This document shows, piece after piece, positions 26,031 to 33,660 of a stretch of DNA of 64,000 bases. Each line of letters opens with the position of its first letter. The first letter of the stretch is position 1. The notes below the pieces were generated by a model. The model was given only the letters and a program-made list of their open reading frames with translations. It ran no database searches and was not told where the DNA came from. The stretch comes from Actinophytocola algeriensis. GTDB lineage: Bacteria; Actinomycetota; Actinomycetes; Mycobacteriales; Pseudonocardiaceae. Location of the stretch: assembly GCF_014203735.1 (NCBI RefSeq), contig NZ_JACHJQ010000014.1:1-64000 (forward strand), in the 5' to 3' direction. The translations under genes and the position numbers were made by a program.

Positions 26031-27479
26031 ATGGCAAACAGGACAGCCGCCCTCGATCGGTTCTTCAAGATCTCCGAGCGGGACTCCTCCGTCGGCCGGG
26101 AGGTCCGCGGTGGGGTCGTCACGTTCGTGACCATGGCGTACATCGTCGTGTTGAACCCGCTGATCATCGGATCCTTCGCCGACGATCCGGCGCACACGGA
26201 CAAGTTCGGCGGCTTCCTCCCGGTCGACCAGGTGGCCGCCGTCACGGCGCTGGTCGCCGGGGTCATGACGATCCTCTTCGGACTCGTCGCCAACTACCCG
26301 TTCGCCATGGCCACCGGTCTCGGCATCAACGCGTTCGTCGCCGTGTCGATCGCGCCGCAGATGTCCTGGCCCGCCGCCATGGGGCTCGTCCTCGTCAACG
26401 GTGTCATCGTCCTCATCCTCGTCGTCACCGGCGTCCGGACCGCCGTGTTCAACGCGGTCCCGCCGTCGCTCAAGGCCGCGATCGCCGTCGGCATCGGCCT
26501 GTTCATCACGCTCATCGGGCTCGTCGACGCCGGGTTCGTGCGCCGCCTGCCCGACGCGGCCGGGACCACCGTCCCCGTTGGACTCGGCATCAACGGCTCG
26601 ATCGCCTCCTGGCCGACGCTCGTGTTCGTCGTCGGGCTGGTCCTCACCGGCATCCTCGTCGCGCGGCGAATCAAGGGCGCGATCCTCATCGGCGTCATCG
26701 CGACGACCGTGTTCGCGATCATCCTCGAGGCCATCGTCGACGCCGGGCCGTCCATGGGCACCGACCCCAAGGGCTGGAACCTCGGCTACCCGGGCGTCCC
26801 CGACCAGGTCGTCGACACCCCGAACCTGTCGCTGCTCGGCGACGTGAACTTCGACGCCTGGATCCAGGTGCCGATCATCACCGCCGTCCTGCTGGTCTTC
26901 ACGCTCGTCCTCACCGACTTCTTCGACACCATCGGCACCATGACCGGCCTCGGCAAGGAGGCGAACCTCGTCGACAAGGACGGCAAGCTGCCCAACACCG
27001 GCAAGGCGCTGTTCGTCGACGGCCTCGGCGCGGTCGCGGGCGGTGCGGCGTCGTCGTCCTCCAACACGGTGTACATCGAGTCGGCGTCCGGCATCGCGGA
27101 GGGCGCGCGGACCGGGCTCGCCAACGTCGTCACCGGTCTGCTGTTCATCGCGGCGATGTTCTTCACGCCGCTGTACAACTCGGTGCCGGTCGAGGCGGCC
27201 GCGCCCGCGCTGGTGATCGTCGGCGTGCTGATGATGGCGCAGATCAAGGAGATCGACTTCGCCGACTTCACGATCGCGCTGCCCGCGTTCCTGACGATCG
27301 TGGTCATGCCGTTCACGTACTCGATCGCCAACGGCATCGGCGCCGGGTTCGTGAGCTACGTGCTGATCCGCGCCGCCACGGGCAAGATCCGCGGCATCCA
27401 CCCGCTCATGTGGATCGTCGCCGCGGCCTTCGTGGTTTACTTCGCGATCGGCCCAATTCGGGCGGCGTTCGGCGGCTGA
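26031..27479 (+). CDS. NCS2-family nucleobase (xanthine/guanine/hypoxanthine-type) permease
   Basis: 482 residues with about 12-14 membrane helices. The AzgA-like branch of the nucleobase-cation symporter-2 family is indicated by GVVTFVTMAYIVVLNPLI, ATGLGINAFVAVSIAP, LTDFFDTIGTMTGLGKEANL and SSSNTVYIESASGIAEGART. It imports purine bases with protons. The ATG at 26031 begins MANRTAALDRFF, usual for the family. It is followed at short distance by the MarR regulator gene, but the latter has its own promoter-like sequence. Confidence 0.92.
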   Translation: MANRTAALDRFFKISERDSSVGREVRGGVVTFVTMAYIVVLNPLIIGSFADDPAHTDKFGGFLPVDQVAAVTALVAGVMTILFGLVANYPFAMATGLGINAFVAVSIAPQMSWPAAMGLVLVNGVIVLILVVTGVRTAVFNAVPPSLKAAIAVGIGLFITLIGLVDAGFVRRLPDAAGTTVPVGLGINGSIASWPTLVFVVGLVLTGILVARRIKGAILIGVIATTVFAIILEAIVDAGPSMGTDPKGWNLGYPGVPDQVVDTPNLSLLGDVNFDAWIQVPIITAVLLVFTLVLTDFFDTIGTMTGLGKEANLVDKDGKLPNTGKALFVDGLGAVAGGAASSSSNTVYIESASGIAEGARTGLANVVTGLLFIAAMFFTPLYNSVPVEAAAPALVIVGVLMMAQIKEIDFADFTIALPAFLTIVVMPFTYSIANGIGAGFVSYVLIRAATGKIRGIHPLMWIVAAAFVVYFAIGPIRAAFGG

Positions 27480-27525
27480 GCCCGGGCGCAGGCGGATGTT
27501 GAGTGACTGGGGTCAACTCGTGAGG

Positions 27526-27537
27526 TATGCTAACGAT
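27526..27537 (+). promoter_or_regulatory. Putative -10 element for the MarR gene (leaderless)
   Basis: TATGCT at 27526-27531 fits TANNNT, with 6 bases before the GTG at 27538; no ribosome-binding site is present. Confidence 0.5.
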
Positions 27538-27984
27538 GTGTCGAACAAGGAGCTAGACGTAGCCGAGAGCTCCCTGACCAGCCGGTTACGGCTGGCGGTA
27601 GTGCGGCTCAATCGCAGGCTCCGCGCCCAGCGGACCAGCTCCTCGATCACGCTCACCCAGCTGTCAGCACTGTTCTGCCTGTACAAATGTGGCCCCCTCA
27701 CCCCAGGTGAGCTCGCGGCCAAGGAGGTTGTCCAACCCCCGTCGATGACCAGGGTGATCGCTGCTCTCGAGGAACTCGGCTACGTCAGCCGTCGACCGCA
27801 TCCCAGTGACGGCCGGCAGGCCATCGTAGAAATCACCGAGGAGGGGAGCGCGCACATCCGAGCGGACATCTCCGCGCGCGAGGCCTGGCTGGACAAGCGG
27901 CTCGCGGAACTCACCGAGGCGGAACGGGAACTGCTCTCCCGCGCGGCGGAGATCATCGACAGGATGGCGAGCCAACAGGATTAG
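27538..27984 (+). CDS. MarR-family transcriptional regulator (Rv0880-like)
   Basis: 148 residues from GTG 27538, close to the mycobacterial relative's length. The winged helix is typical: TLTQLSALFCLYKCGPLTPG, ELAAKEVVQPPSMTRVIAAL, and the wing RRPHPSDGRQAIVEITEEG. MarR proteins are usually ligand-responsive repressors of an adjacent efflux gene; here the MFS gene overlaps its stop by one base, which makes that transporter the likely target together with itself. Confidence 0.92.
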   Translation: MSNKELDVAESSLTSRLRLAVVRLNRRLRAQRTSSSITLTQLSALFCLYKCGPLTPGELAAKEVVQPPSMTRVIAALEELGYVSRRPHPSDGRQAIVEITEEGSAHIRADISAREAWLDKRLAELTEAERELLSRAAEIIDRMASQQD

Positions 27985-29348
27985 TGGCAGAAAAGAGAGA
28001 ACTGACAACCGATTCGACAACATCTCGAGCCGGACTCGCCGAGGACTCGAAGAAACCCGCCGAACATCGCAGCATGTTGGCGGCGCTCCGGGTACGGAAC
28101 TACCGGCTCTTCGCATCCGGGCAGATCGTCTCGAACGTCGGCACCTGGATGCAACGCATCGCACAGGACTGGCTCGTGCTCGAGCTGTCCGGCTACGACC
28201 CCGTCGCGCTCGGGGTCGCGGCGTCGCTGCAGTTCCTGCCGACGCTGTTCCTGACGCTGTGGGCCGGGGTGCTGGCCGACCGCATCGACAAGCGCAAGCT
28301 GCTGATGGTCGTCCAGGCCGGCATGGCGCTGTGTGCGCTGGCGCTGGGGCTGCTCGACGTCGGCGGGATCGTGCAGCTGTGGCACGTGTACCTGCTGTGC
28401 CTGGTCTTCGGCGTGTTCACCGCGTTCGACCCGCCGGTGCGGCAGAGCTTCGTCGGCGAGATGGTCGGCCGCGAGCACCTGGCGAACGCCGTCGCGCTGA
28501 ACTCGTCGACGTTCAACCTGGCCAGGGTCGTCGGCCCGGCGATCGCGGGTCTGATGATCGTCTGGACCGGCACGGGCTGGGTGTTCCTGGTGAACGCGGT
28601 CACGACGCTGGCGGTGATCTACGGGCTGTTCCGCATGAACCCGGCGGAACTACACCGGACGGCGGTGACCACGTCGCGGCGCGGCCAGCTGATGGCGGGA
28701 CTGCGGTACGTGCGAGGTCGGCCCGACATCATCGCCGTGCTGGTGCTGGTGTTCTGCGTGAGCACGTTCGCGTTCACGTTCTTCACGACCCTGGCGATCG
28801 CGGCGGCGAACGTGTTCCACCGCGATGCCGACGGCTACGGCCTGTTGTCCACGCTGCTGGCGGTGGGCAGTTTCGCCGGCGCGCTGCTGGCCGTGCGGCG
28901 GAGCACGCGTCGCAAGCCGGGCCTGGGCCTGCTCGTCGGGGCGGGTTTCCTGTTCGGGTTGTTCGAGGTCATCGCGGGTCTGATGCCGACATACCTGGCG
29001 TTCGGGCTGGCGCTGATCCCGTGCGGCCTGGCGATGATGACCTTCATGAACACGGCGAACAGCACGATCCAGCTGTCGACGGCGCCGGAGATGCGGGGCC
29101 GCGTGATGGCGCTGTACATGCTGGTGTTCATCGGCGGCAACCCGGTCGGCGCGCCCATGACGGGCTGGATGGCCGCGGAGTTCGGCGGCCGGTCCCCGTT
29201 CATCATCGGCGGGGCGGTCGCCGTGCTGTCGACGGTGGTGTGCGGCTGGGTCCTCGCACGTCGCGGCGGCATTCAGGTCCGCTCGCGCCTGCCGTGGGTA
29301 CGAAGGCCACTGGTGGCTCGAACACCGGAGCTTGCGCACGTTGATTAA
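27984..29348 (+). CDS. MFS efflux transporter
   Basis: 454 residues from GTG 27984, overlapping the MarR stop by one base. About 12 membrane helices follow a polar N-terminus; MFS motifs include LRVRNYRLFASGQIVSNVGT, GVLADRIDKRKLLM (motif A) and MRGRVMALYMLVFIGGNPVG. It belongs to the EntS/DHA3-like group that exports small molecules, drugs or siderophores. Coupling to MarR points to drug or metabolite efflux. An iron-box sequence overlaps the stop codon but lies downstream, so it is more likely to act on what follows. Confidence 0.9.
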   Translation: MAEKRELTTDSTTSRAGLAEDSKKPAEHRSMLAALRVRNYRLFASGQIVSNVGTWMQRIAQDWLVLELSGYDPVALGVAASLQFLPTLFLTLWAGVLADRIDKRKLLMVVQAGMALCALALGLLDVGGIVQLWHVYLLCLVFGVFTAFDPPVRQSFVGEMVGREHLANAVALNSSTFNLARVVGPAIAGLMIVWTGTGWVFLVNAVTTLAVIYGLFRMNPAELHRTAVTTSRRGQLMAGLRYVRGRPDIIAVLVLVFCVSTFAFTFFTTLAIAAANVFHRDADGYGLLSTLLAVGSFAGALLAVRRSTRRKPGLGLLVGAGFLFGLFEVIAGLMPTYLAFGLALIPCGLAMMTFMNTANSTIQLSTAPEMRGRVMALYMLVFIGGNPVGAPMTGWMAAEFGGRSPFIIGGAVAVLSTVVCGWVLARRGGIQVRSRLPWVRRPLVARTPELAHVD

Positions 29349-29363
29349 GTTAGGCTAACCTTA
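29345..29363 (+). promoter_or_regulatory. Iron box (IdeR/DmdR-type)
   Basis: TTAAGTTAGGCTAACCTTA is a 19-bp near-palindrome that differs from the consensus TTAGGTTAGGCTAACCTAA at two positions. DtxR-family iron repressors bind this sequence. TAGGCT inside it is also a TANNNT -10 hexamer, as in many iron-regulated promoters. The next annotated plus-strand gene starts about 2 kb away. Confidence 0.7.
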
Positions 29364-29365
29364 GC

Positions 29366-29462
29366 TCGTCGCTTCGTGGTGGGAGCGGCAGTCAGTTCGG
29401 GAACAGCGAGACCCCCACTCCGGTTCGGCAGACGGCACTGCTCGGAGTGGGGGTCTCGTCTA
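29366..29462 (+). ncRNA. Candidate iron-regulated small RNA
   Basis: The iron box and its embedded -10 would start a plus-strand transcript near 29363-29366. The strong hairpin at 29407-29458 would end it, giving about 95 nt. No gene is encoded; the only small open frame (from GTG 29373) has no ribosome-binding site. Mycobacteria have an IdeR-controlled small RNA (MrsI), but at a different locus. Alternatively the hairpin just terminates the MFS transcript and the iron box is fortuitous. Confidence 0.35.
29407..29458 (+). terminator. Strong terminator hairpin
   Basis: 16-bp perfect stem: CGAGACCCCCACTCCG at 29407-29422 and its complement at 29443-29458, loop 20 nt. Lies 58 bases after the MFS stop. 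Confidence 0.8.
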
Positions 29463-29512
29463 TGAATGGCCAGGTCAAACACGTCGCCCTGAACCCAGGA
29501 CTGTCACGTGGG

Positions 29513-29603
29513 CAGCCCCCACCCGATCCCGGGGGCACCCCGCCTTGCCAGTCTACCGGGTGGGGCCGACATTCTCGCCGTTGTCGATCTTGCCTGTGGA
29601 TAA
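29513..29603 (-). repeat. DnaA-box repeat element, copy 3 (reverse)
   Basis: On the minus strand: TTATCCACA (29603-29595, the E. coli-type variant of the box), a 39-bp spacer, then the 43-bp core (29555-29513) beginning TAGACTGGCAAGGCGGG. It is the only copy in reverse orientation and with a TTATCCACA box. Confidence 0.85.
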
Positions 29604-29698
29604 CTTCCTGGTTCGGGGAAATGTCTCAAGTTCGGTCACCGAACCTGAGTGGAGGTCCGCCGACGACGGCGATGACCAGGGCTGTTGTGAGCTACTTC

Positions 29699-31195
29699 TC
29701 AGGTGACCGCCCACGTGTGGACGGGCGCGTTGGTGTCCGACAGCTCCACGTAGCGGTGCAGCATGCCGACCAGTGCGGCGTCGCGGTCCAGGCCGCGGGC
29801 CTCCAGGGCGGCGACCGTCTCGCGTTGCCACGTCGAGCCCGTTCGTTGTGCGAGGCAGCGTTGCTCGATCACACCCAGGTAGCGTTCCCGCACCGCGTCC
29901 GACACGCCGCACTCGCGCAGCCCGTCGTGGGCCATCGGCAGCAGGCGGCGCAGCACCAGCTCGTCCGGTGGGACCCAGCCGATGCCCGGCCAGTACAGCT
30001 GCGCGTCGAACGCGTGCCGGGCGCCCGCGTACAGGTTCTCCTCCGCCGCCTGGAACGACATCTGTGTCCACACAGGACGCTCCGCGGTCGCCAGTGCGCG
30101 CTGCGCGCCGTAGAAGAACGCCGCGTTCGCGATCAGGTCGACCACCGTCGGGCCCGCGGGCAGTACCCGGTTCTCGACCCGCAGGTGTGGAATGCCGTCG
30201 ACGACGTCGTACACCGGGCGGTTCCAGCGCCAGATGGTGCCGTTGTGCAACCTCAGTTCCGCGAGTTTCGGGGCGCGGCCCGCGTTGAGCGCCTCGATCG
30301 GGTCCTCGTCGTCGATTTCCGGGAGCAGGCCCGGGAAATAGCGCACGTTTTCCTCGAACAGGTCGAAGATGGACGTGATCCACCGCTCCCCGAACCACAC
30401 GCGCGGGCGCACGCCCTGGTTCTTCAACTCCTGCGGGCGGGTGTCAGTTGCCTGCTGGAAAAGGGGAATCCGGGTCTCGTGCCAGAGTGCCTTGCGGAGA
30501 AGGAAAGGCGAGTTGGCGGCAATTGCCACCTGAACGCCGGCCAGGCACTGCGCCGCGTTCCAGTGGGACGCGAACTCCTCCGGCGGCACCTGGAGGTGCA
30601 GCTGCGCGGACGTGCACGCCGCCTCCGGCAGGATCGAGTCCGCCGAGCTGCGCAACCGTTCGCCCCGCTGACCCGGGATAGCCGGGCCTTCCATGGACAG
30701 CACCATGTCCTCGCCGCGCGCGGCGAAGATCTGGTCGTTCAGCCTGGAATACCTGGCATTGGTCGACAACCAGCGGGCCTTGAAGTGCTCCTCCCGCAAC
30801 GTCGGCAGCGTGCCGATCATCACGAGCGCCGCGCCGGCGTCCTGCGCCTTGACGTTCGCGTCCGTGAGCGACACGCGCAGTTCAGTCTCCAGCTCGCGGG
30901 CCTGGTCGCCGGACAGCGGCCGCGGCAGCACGTTCAGCTCCAGGTTGTGCTGACCCAACTCCGTGGTGAACGACGGGTCGTCGAGCTTCTCCAGCACCAC
31001 GGTGTTGGCCATCGCGGGCTGCAGTAAGTCGTCCACCAGGTTCAGCTCGACCTCGAGCCCGATCGTCGGTGGCGAGGTGGAGAAGCCGCCCTCCGTGAGC
31101 ATTCTCGCGAGGGCGTCCAGACAGCGCTGGACCTTCAAACGGTAATGCTGGCGAGCCGACCGATCGGACGTGCCGGTCGCGACATCCTGTCCCAT
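29699..31195 (-). CDS. Glutamate-cysteine ligase-like (GCS2 family) protein
   Basis: About 498 residues from ATG 31195. The ATP-grasp-like GCS2 fold is suggested by TIGLEVELNLVDDLLQP (metal-binding glutamates), TTELGQHNLELNVLPRPL, TSAQLHLQVPPEEF, and LRVENRVLPAGPTVVDL. True ligases join glutamate and cysteine; the long actinobacterial subgroup is not well characterised and could ligate another amine or acid. The adjacent SpoU gene is divergent. No thiol-pathway gene is nearby, so the substrate cannot be inferred from context. Confidence 0.78.
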   Translation of the reverse strand: MGQDVATGTSDRSARQHYRLKVQRCLDALARMLTEGGFSTSPPTIGLEVELNLVDDLLQPAMANTVVLEKLDDPSFTTELGQHNLELNVLPRPLSGDQARELETELRVSLTDANVKAQDAGAALVMIGTLPTLREEHFKARWLSTNARYSRLNDQIFAARGEDMVLSMEGPAIPGQRGERLRSSADSILPEAACTSAQLHLQVPPEEFASHWNAAQCLAGVQVAIAANSPFLLRKALWHETRIPLFQQATDTRPQELKNQGVRPRVWFGERWITSIFDLFEENVRYFPGLLPEIDDEDPIEALNAGRAPKLAELRLHNGTIWRWNRPVYDVVDGIPHLRVENRVLPAGPTVVDLIANAAFFYGAQRALATAERPVWTQMSFQAAEENLYAGARHAFDAQLYWPGIGWVPPDELVLRRLLPMAHDGLRECGVSDAVRERYLGVIEQRCLAQRTGSTWQRETVAALEARGLDRDAALVGMLHRYVELSDTNAPVHTWAVT

Positions 31196-31248
31196 TCCGC
31201 CCCTCCCAGCCGATCCGAGCAGTCGGCGTGTGCGCGGGAAGTTCAACC

Positions 31249-31344
31249 GTTACACACGGTGGAAGCTGTTACTAGGGGCCAAAAAGGTGCATCGTTACAG
31301 TGTGAATGTTACGCAGAGCAAGGCATGTGTGTGGCTCACGTAAC
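31249..31344. promoter_or_regulatory. Cluster of GTTAC motifs in a divergent promoter region
   Basis: GTTAC occurs at 31249, 31268, 31294 and 31308, and its inverse GTAAC at 31340, all within 96 bases between the GCS2 ligase and SpoU genes. The density is higher than expected in such a GC-rich region, but spacing is uneven (19, 26, 14). Possible operator half-sites. Confidence 0.35.
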
Positions 31345-31346
31345 AT

Positions 31347-32132
31347 ATGCGCGTGATCGAGGTGACCGACCCGGACGACCCGCGGCTCGACGAGTACCGC
31401 TTTCTCCGCACTGCCGACCGCAGACCTGACCGGCCCGGCGGGCTGGGGCTGGTGATCGCCGAGGGGACGATCGCCGTGAGCCGCATGCTCGCCTCACGGT
31501 ACCCGGTGCGGTCGATGCTCGGCGTGCGGCGCAAGCTCGAGACCCTGCCGCCGGTCGACGCGCCGGTGTACGTGACGACCGCCGAGGTGATGGCCGAGGT
31601 GATCGGCTTCCACCTGAACCGCGGCGTGCTCGCGATGGCCGACCGGCCCGAACCGCTGTCCGTTTCGTCCGTGATAGACGGTGCCCGCAGGCTGGTCGTG
31701 CTGGAGGGCGTCGGCGACCACGAGAACCTCGGCGCGCTGTTCCGCAACGCGGCCGGGCTCGGCGTCGACGGCGTGCTGCTCGGCGCCGGCTGCAGCGACC
31801 CGCTGTACCGGCGCAGCGTCCGTGTCTCGATGGGACACGTGCTCGCCGTGCCCTTCACGACGCTGTCGCCGTGGCCGGACGGGCTGAAGCTGTTGCAGGA
31901 CAACGGCTTCACTGTGATGGCACTCGCGCCAGCTGGTGCGGCTGACCTGTCGTCGGTCACGCCGCCCGTGAAGGCGGCGGTGATGCTCGGGTCGGAAGGC
32001 CCCGGGCTCACGGCGGAGGCGATCGCGGCGGCCGACATGGCGGTGAAGATCCCCATGGTGGGCGGGGTCGACTCACTCAATGTGGCGACAGCGGGTGCGG
32101 TCGCCTTCTACGCTCTCGGCCTGGGCCGGTAG
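31347..32132 (+). CDS. TrmH/SpoU-family RNA 2'-O-methyltransferase (Rv0881-like)
   Basis: 261 residues from ATG 31347. The substrate-binding N-terminal domain is followed by a SPOUT knot domain with the three SpoU motifs: ENLGALFRNAAGLGVDGVLL, LGSEGPGLT and IPMVGGVDSLNVATA. It uses SAM to methylate a ribose in rRNA or tRNA; the target nucleotide is unknown. TAACAT at 31341-31346 abuts the ATG, so if it is the -10, the real start could be GTG at 31353 (two residues shorter) on a leaderless transcript. Confidence 0.92.
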   Translation: MRVIEVTDPDDPRLDEYRFLRTADRRPDRPGGLGLVIAEGTIAVSRMLASRYPVRSMLGVRRKLETLPPVDAPVYVTTAEVMAEVIGFHLNRGVLAMADRPEPLSVSSVIDGARRLVVLEGVGDHENLGALFRNAAGLGVDGVLLGAGCSDPLYRRSVRVSMGHVLAVPFTTLSPWPDGLKLLQDNGFTVMALAPAGAADLSSVTPPVKAAVMLGSEGPGLTAEAIAAADMAVKIPMVGGVDSLNVATAGAVAFYALGLGR

Positions 32133-32141
32133 TTTCGGAAG

Positions 32142-32753
32142 GTGTCGATGTCGGGGATACAGCTGCGCGCGAACGGCGAGCGAGCGGTGCTGGTCGGTGA
32201 CGACGGTGCCGGTGGCGTCGACGGTGCCGCGGTCACCGAGCCGGGTCGCCTGCCGCTGGGCACCGAGCTGACCGACGCGCTGCACGAGTGGGCGAAGGTC
32301 GCGGCCGCGGTGGGCCGCGCCGAGCCCGGCACGGCCGCGGGTGCGGTCGTGTCACGGCGCGGGCTGCAGCTGGCCGGGCGCGTGGCGACGGCGCTGGGTG
32401 TGGTCGTCCGGTACGTGGATCCCTTGTCGGGCACCGAGTCCGTGGTCGAGCCGGTGCGGGCGCCCGCACCGCCACCCGCGCCACCTCGGCCGCCGGAGCC
32501 GGTGCCGTGGCTGACCGGGCTGACCGTGTCGGCGGCGAGCGCGGTGCTGGTGGTCGTGACGGTGGTGACGCTGGCGGTCACGCTGGCGGAGACGTACTCG
32601 CTGCTGGCGCTCGCGTCGAACGCGGTGGTGACGGCGGGGCTGCTGCCGTCGCTGTGGCTCATCCACCGGCAGCCGATCTGGCGCTGGGTCGCGTACGGGG
32701 TGGCGGTGGGCATCGGCGTCGCGTGGCTGGCGCTGCCGTTCGTGCTCTTCTAG
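32142..32753 (+). CDS. DUF2537-type membrane protein
   Basis: 203 residues. A soluble N-terminal half (residues 1-110) ends in a proline-rich linker (APAPPPAPPRPPEPVPW), followed by about three hydrophobic segments (ASAVLVVVTVVTLAVTLAET, LLALASNAVVTAGLLPSLWL, YGVAVGIGVAWLALPFVLF). Starts 9 bases after the SpoU gene and corresponds in position to Rv0882, which is only ~94 residues, so the N-terminal half is an addition. Probably co-transcribed with the methyltransferase. Function unknown. Confidence 0.75.
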   Translation: MSMSGIQLRANGERAVLVGDDGAGGVDGAAVTEPGRLPLGTELTDALHEWAKVAAAVGRAEPGTAAGAVVSRRGLQLAGRVATALGVVVRYVDPLSGTESVVEPVRAPAPPPAPPRPPEPVPWLTGLTVSAASAVLVVVTVVTLAVTLAETYSLLALASNAVVTAGLLPSLWLIHRQPIWRWVAYGVAVGIGVAWLALPFVLF

Positions 32754-32781
32754 GCGGAGGTCGTGCTTCGCCCAGGACCTG

Positions 32782-33195
32782 CTAGTCCACCGGCCAGGTC
32801 TTCAGCGTGAGGTCGAGGCGTCCGTAGGCGTCGTCGAACCACTCGTCGGGCAGGGGGACGGTGACCGTCACGGTCGTCGCCGCGCCGCCGTCGTCGTCCT
32901 TGATCGTGACGAGCGCCTGGTCCCCGGCGCGTTCGATGATCATCGACGCGCCGCGGGTGTGCTCGCGCCAGCCGATGTCGTGGCCTGCGTCGAGCCCGTC
33001 GAGCGCGTCGCGCCACTCCCAGAGGTCCGCCGGGACGACCGTGGCCCTCAGGGTGCCGCGCACGAACGGGGTGTCGACCAGGAACTCGCCGTTCAGCACC
33101 CGGGTCGACACGACTTCCTGCGCGCCGGTGATGCGGAGGACGACGCTGTTGCCGTGCCCTTCGAAGCGGATCAGATCGATGGGTTCATCAGCCAC
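32782..33195 (-). CDS. DUF5959-like hypothetical protein
   Basis: 137 residues from GTG 33195. Predicted all-beta, beginning DEPIDLIRFEGHGNSVVLRI, with WEWRDALDGLDAGHDIGWRE in the middle and DEWFDDAYGRLDLTLKTWP at the end. It resembles small actinomycete proteins of the DUF5959 type, though I am not certain of the number. No signal peptide or membrane segment. Convergent with the DUF2537 gene. Function unknown. Confidence 0.65.
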   Translation of the reverse strand: MADEPIDLIRFEGHGNSVVLRITGAQEVVSTRVLNGEFLVDTPFVRGTLRATVVPADLWEWRDALDGLDAGHDIGWREHTRGASMIIERAGDQALVTIKDDDGGAATTVTVTVPLPDEWFDDAYGRLDLTLKTWPVD

Positions 33196-33300
33196 GTGCG
33201 CTCCTTTTGCCCTGTTCGAGGCGCCGCCTCCGGCCCCGGTCGACCATTGTCTCAGGGAAGACCGACATCGGGCCGGGGGATGTGAGCCGTGCGAGACAGG

Positions 33301-33448
33301 TTGTCCACAACCTGTCCAGTTGTCCACAACCTGTCCAGTTGTCCACAACCTGTCCAGTTGTCCACAACCGCGCCCCTCCCCCTCGCTTTTTCCGCCACCC
33401 CCTGATAGACTGGCAAGGCGGGACGCCCCCGGGACAGGGTGGGGGTTG
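33301..33448 (+). repeat. DnaA-box repeat element, copy 4, with a four-box tandem array
   Basis: TTGTCCACA occurs at 33301, 33320, 33339 and 33358, an exact 19-bp period; the unit is TTGTCCACAACCTGTCCAG. From the end of the last box there are 39 bp to the 43-bp core (33406-33448), which starts TAGACTGGCAAGGCGGG. The spacer itself is pyrimidine-rich and unlike that of the other copies. Confidence 0.9.
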
Positions 33449-33596
33449 CGTTCCGGGCGGTGCGCCGTTCTGGTGGGCTGATCGCGGTGGGGTCGGCCTG
33501 GTCAGTCTGCGTTTCTTCGCCTGGTGGCTGCGTTGAACGTGCCGCCTCCGGACTCCAGGTGCCAGCCCCGGCTCGACGAGCGCACGGACCACGCGA

Positions 33597-33640
33597 GGGC
33601 CGGACACGCGGCGGATCTCCGCCCGCCACGTGTCCGGCCC
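33597..33640 (-). terminator. Terminator of the ABC exporter operon
   Basis: 12-bp outer stem GGGCCGGACACG / CGTGTCCGGCCC with further pairing inside, 20 bases beyond the stop of the minus-strand ABC gene. Confidence 0.6.
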
Positions 33641-33660
33641 TGCGCGTGACCGCTCCCGCA

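Larger units (their letters stand above)
29349..29698. other. Gene-free region with iron box, terminator and repeat copy 3
   Basis: About 350 bases between the convergent MFS and GCS2 ligase genes. Contents in order: iron box, hairpin, DnaA-box repeat copy 3 (29513-29603), then about 95 bases before the ligase stop in which nothing is recognised. Confidence 0.7.
33196..33660. other. Gene-free region with DnaA-box array
   Basis: About 465 bases. It contains the four-box array and core of repeat copy 4 (33301-33448) and the ABC exporter terminator (33597-33640). The ~100 bases before the array and ~150 bases after the core show no coding pattern and no further repeat. Confidence 0.7.

Noticed and set aside
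29373-29462. A ~29-codon peptide gene within the candidate small RNA
   Set aside because: No ribosome-binding site, and the codons run through the terminator hairpin.
33301-33448. Chromosomal origin of replication
   Set aside because: DnaA boxes are present, but no dnaA, dnaN, gyrase or AT-rich unwinding region is nearby, and similar elements occur in several other intergenic sites.
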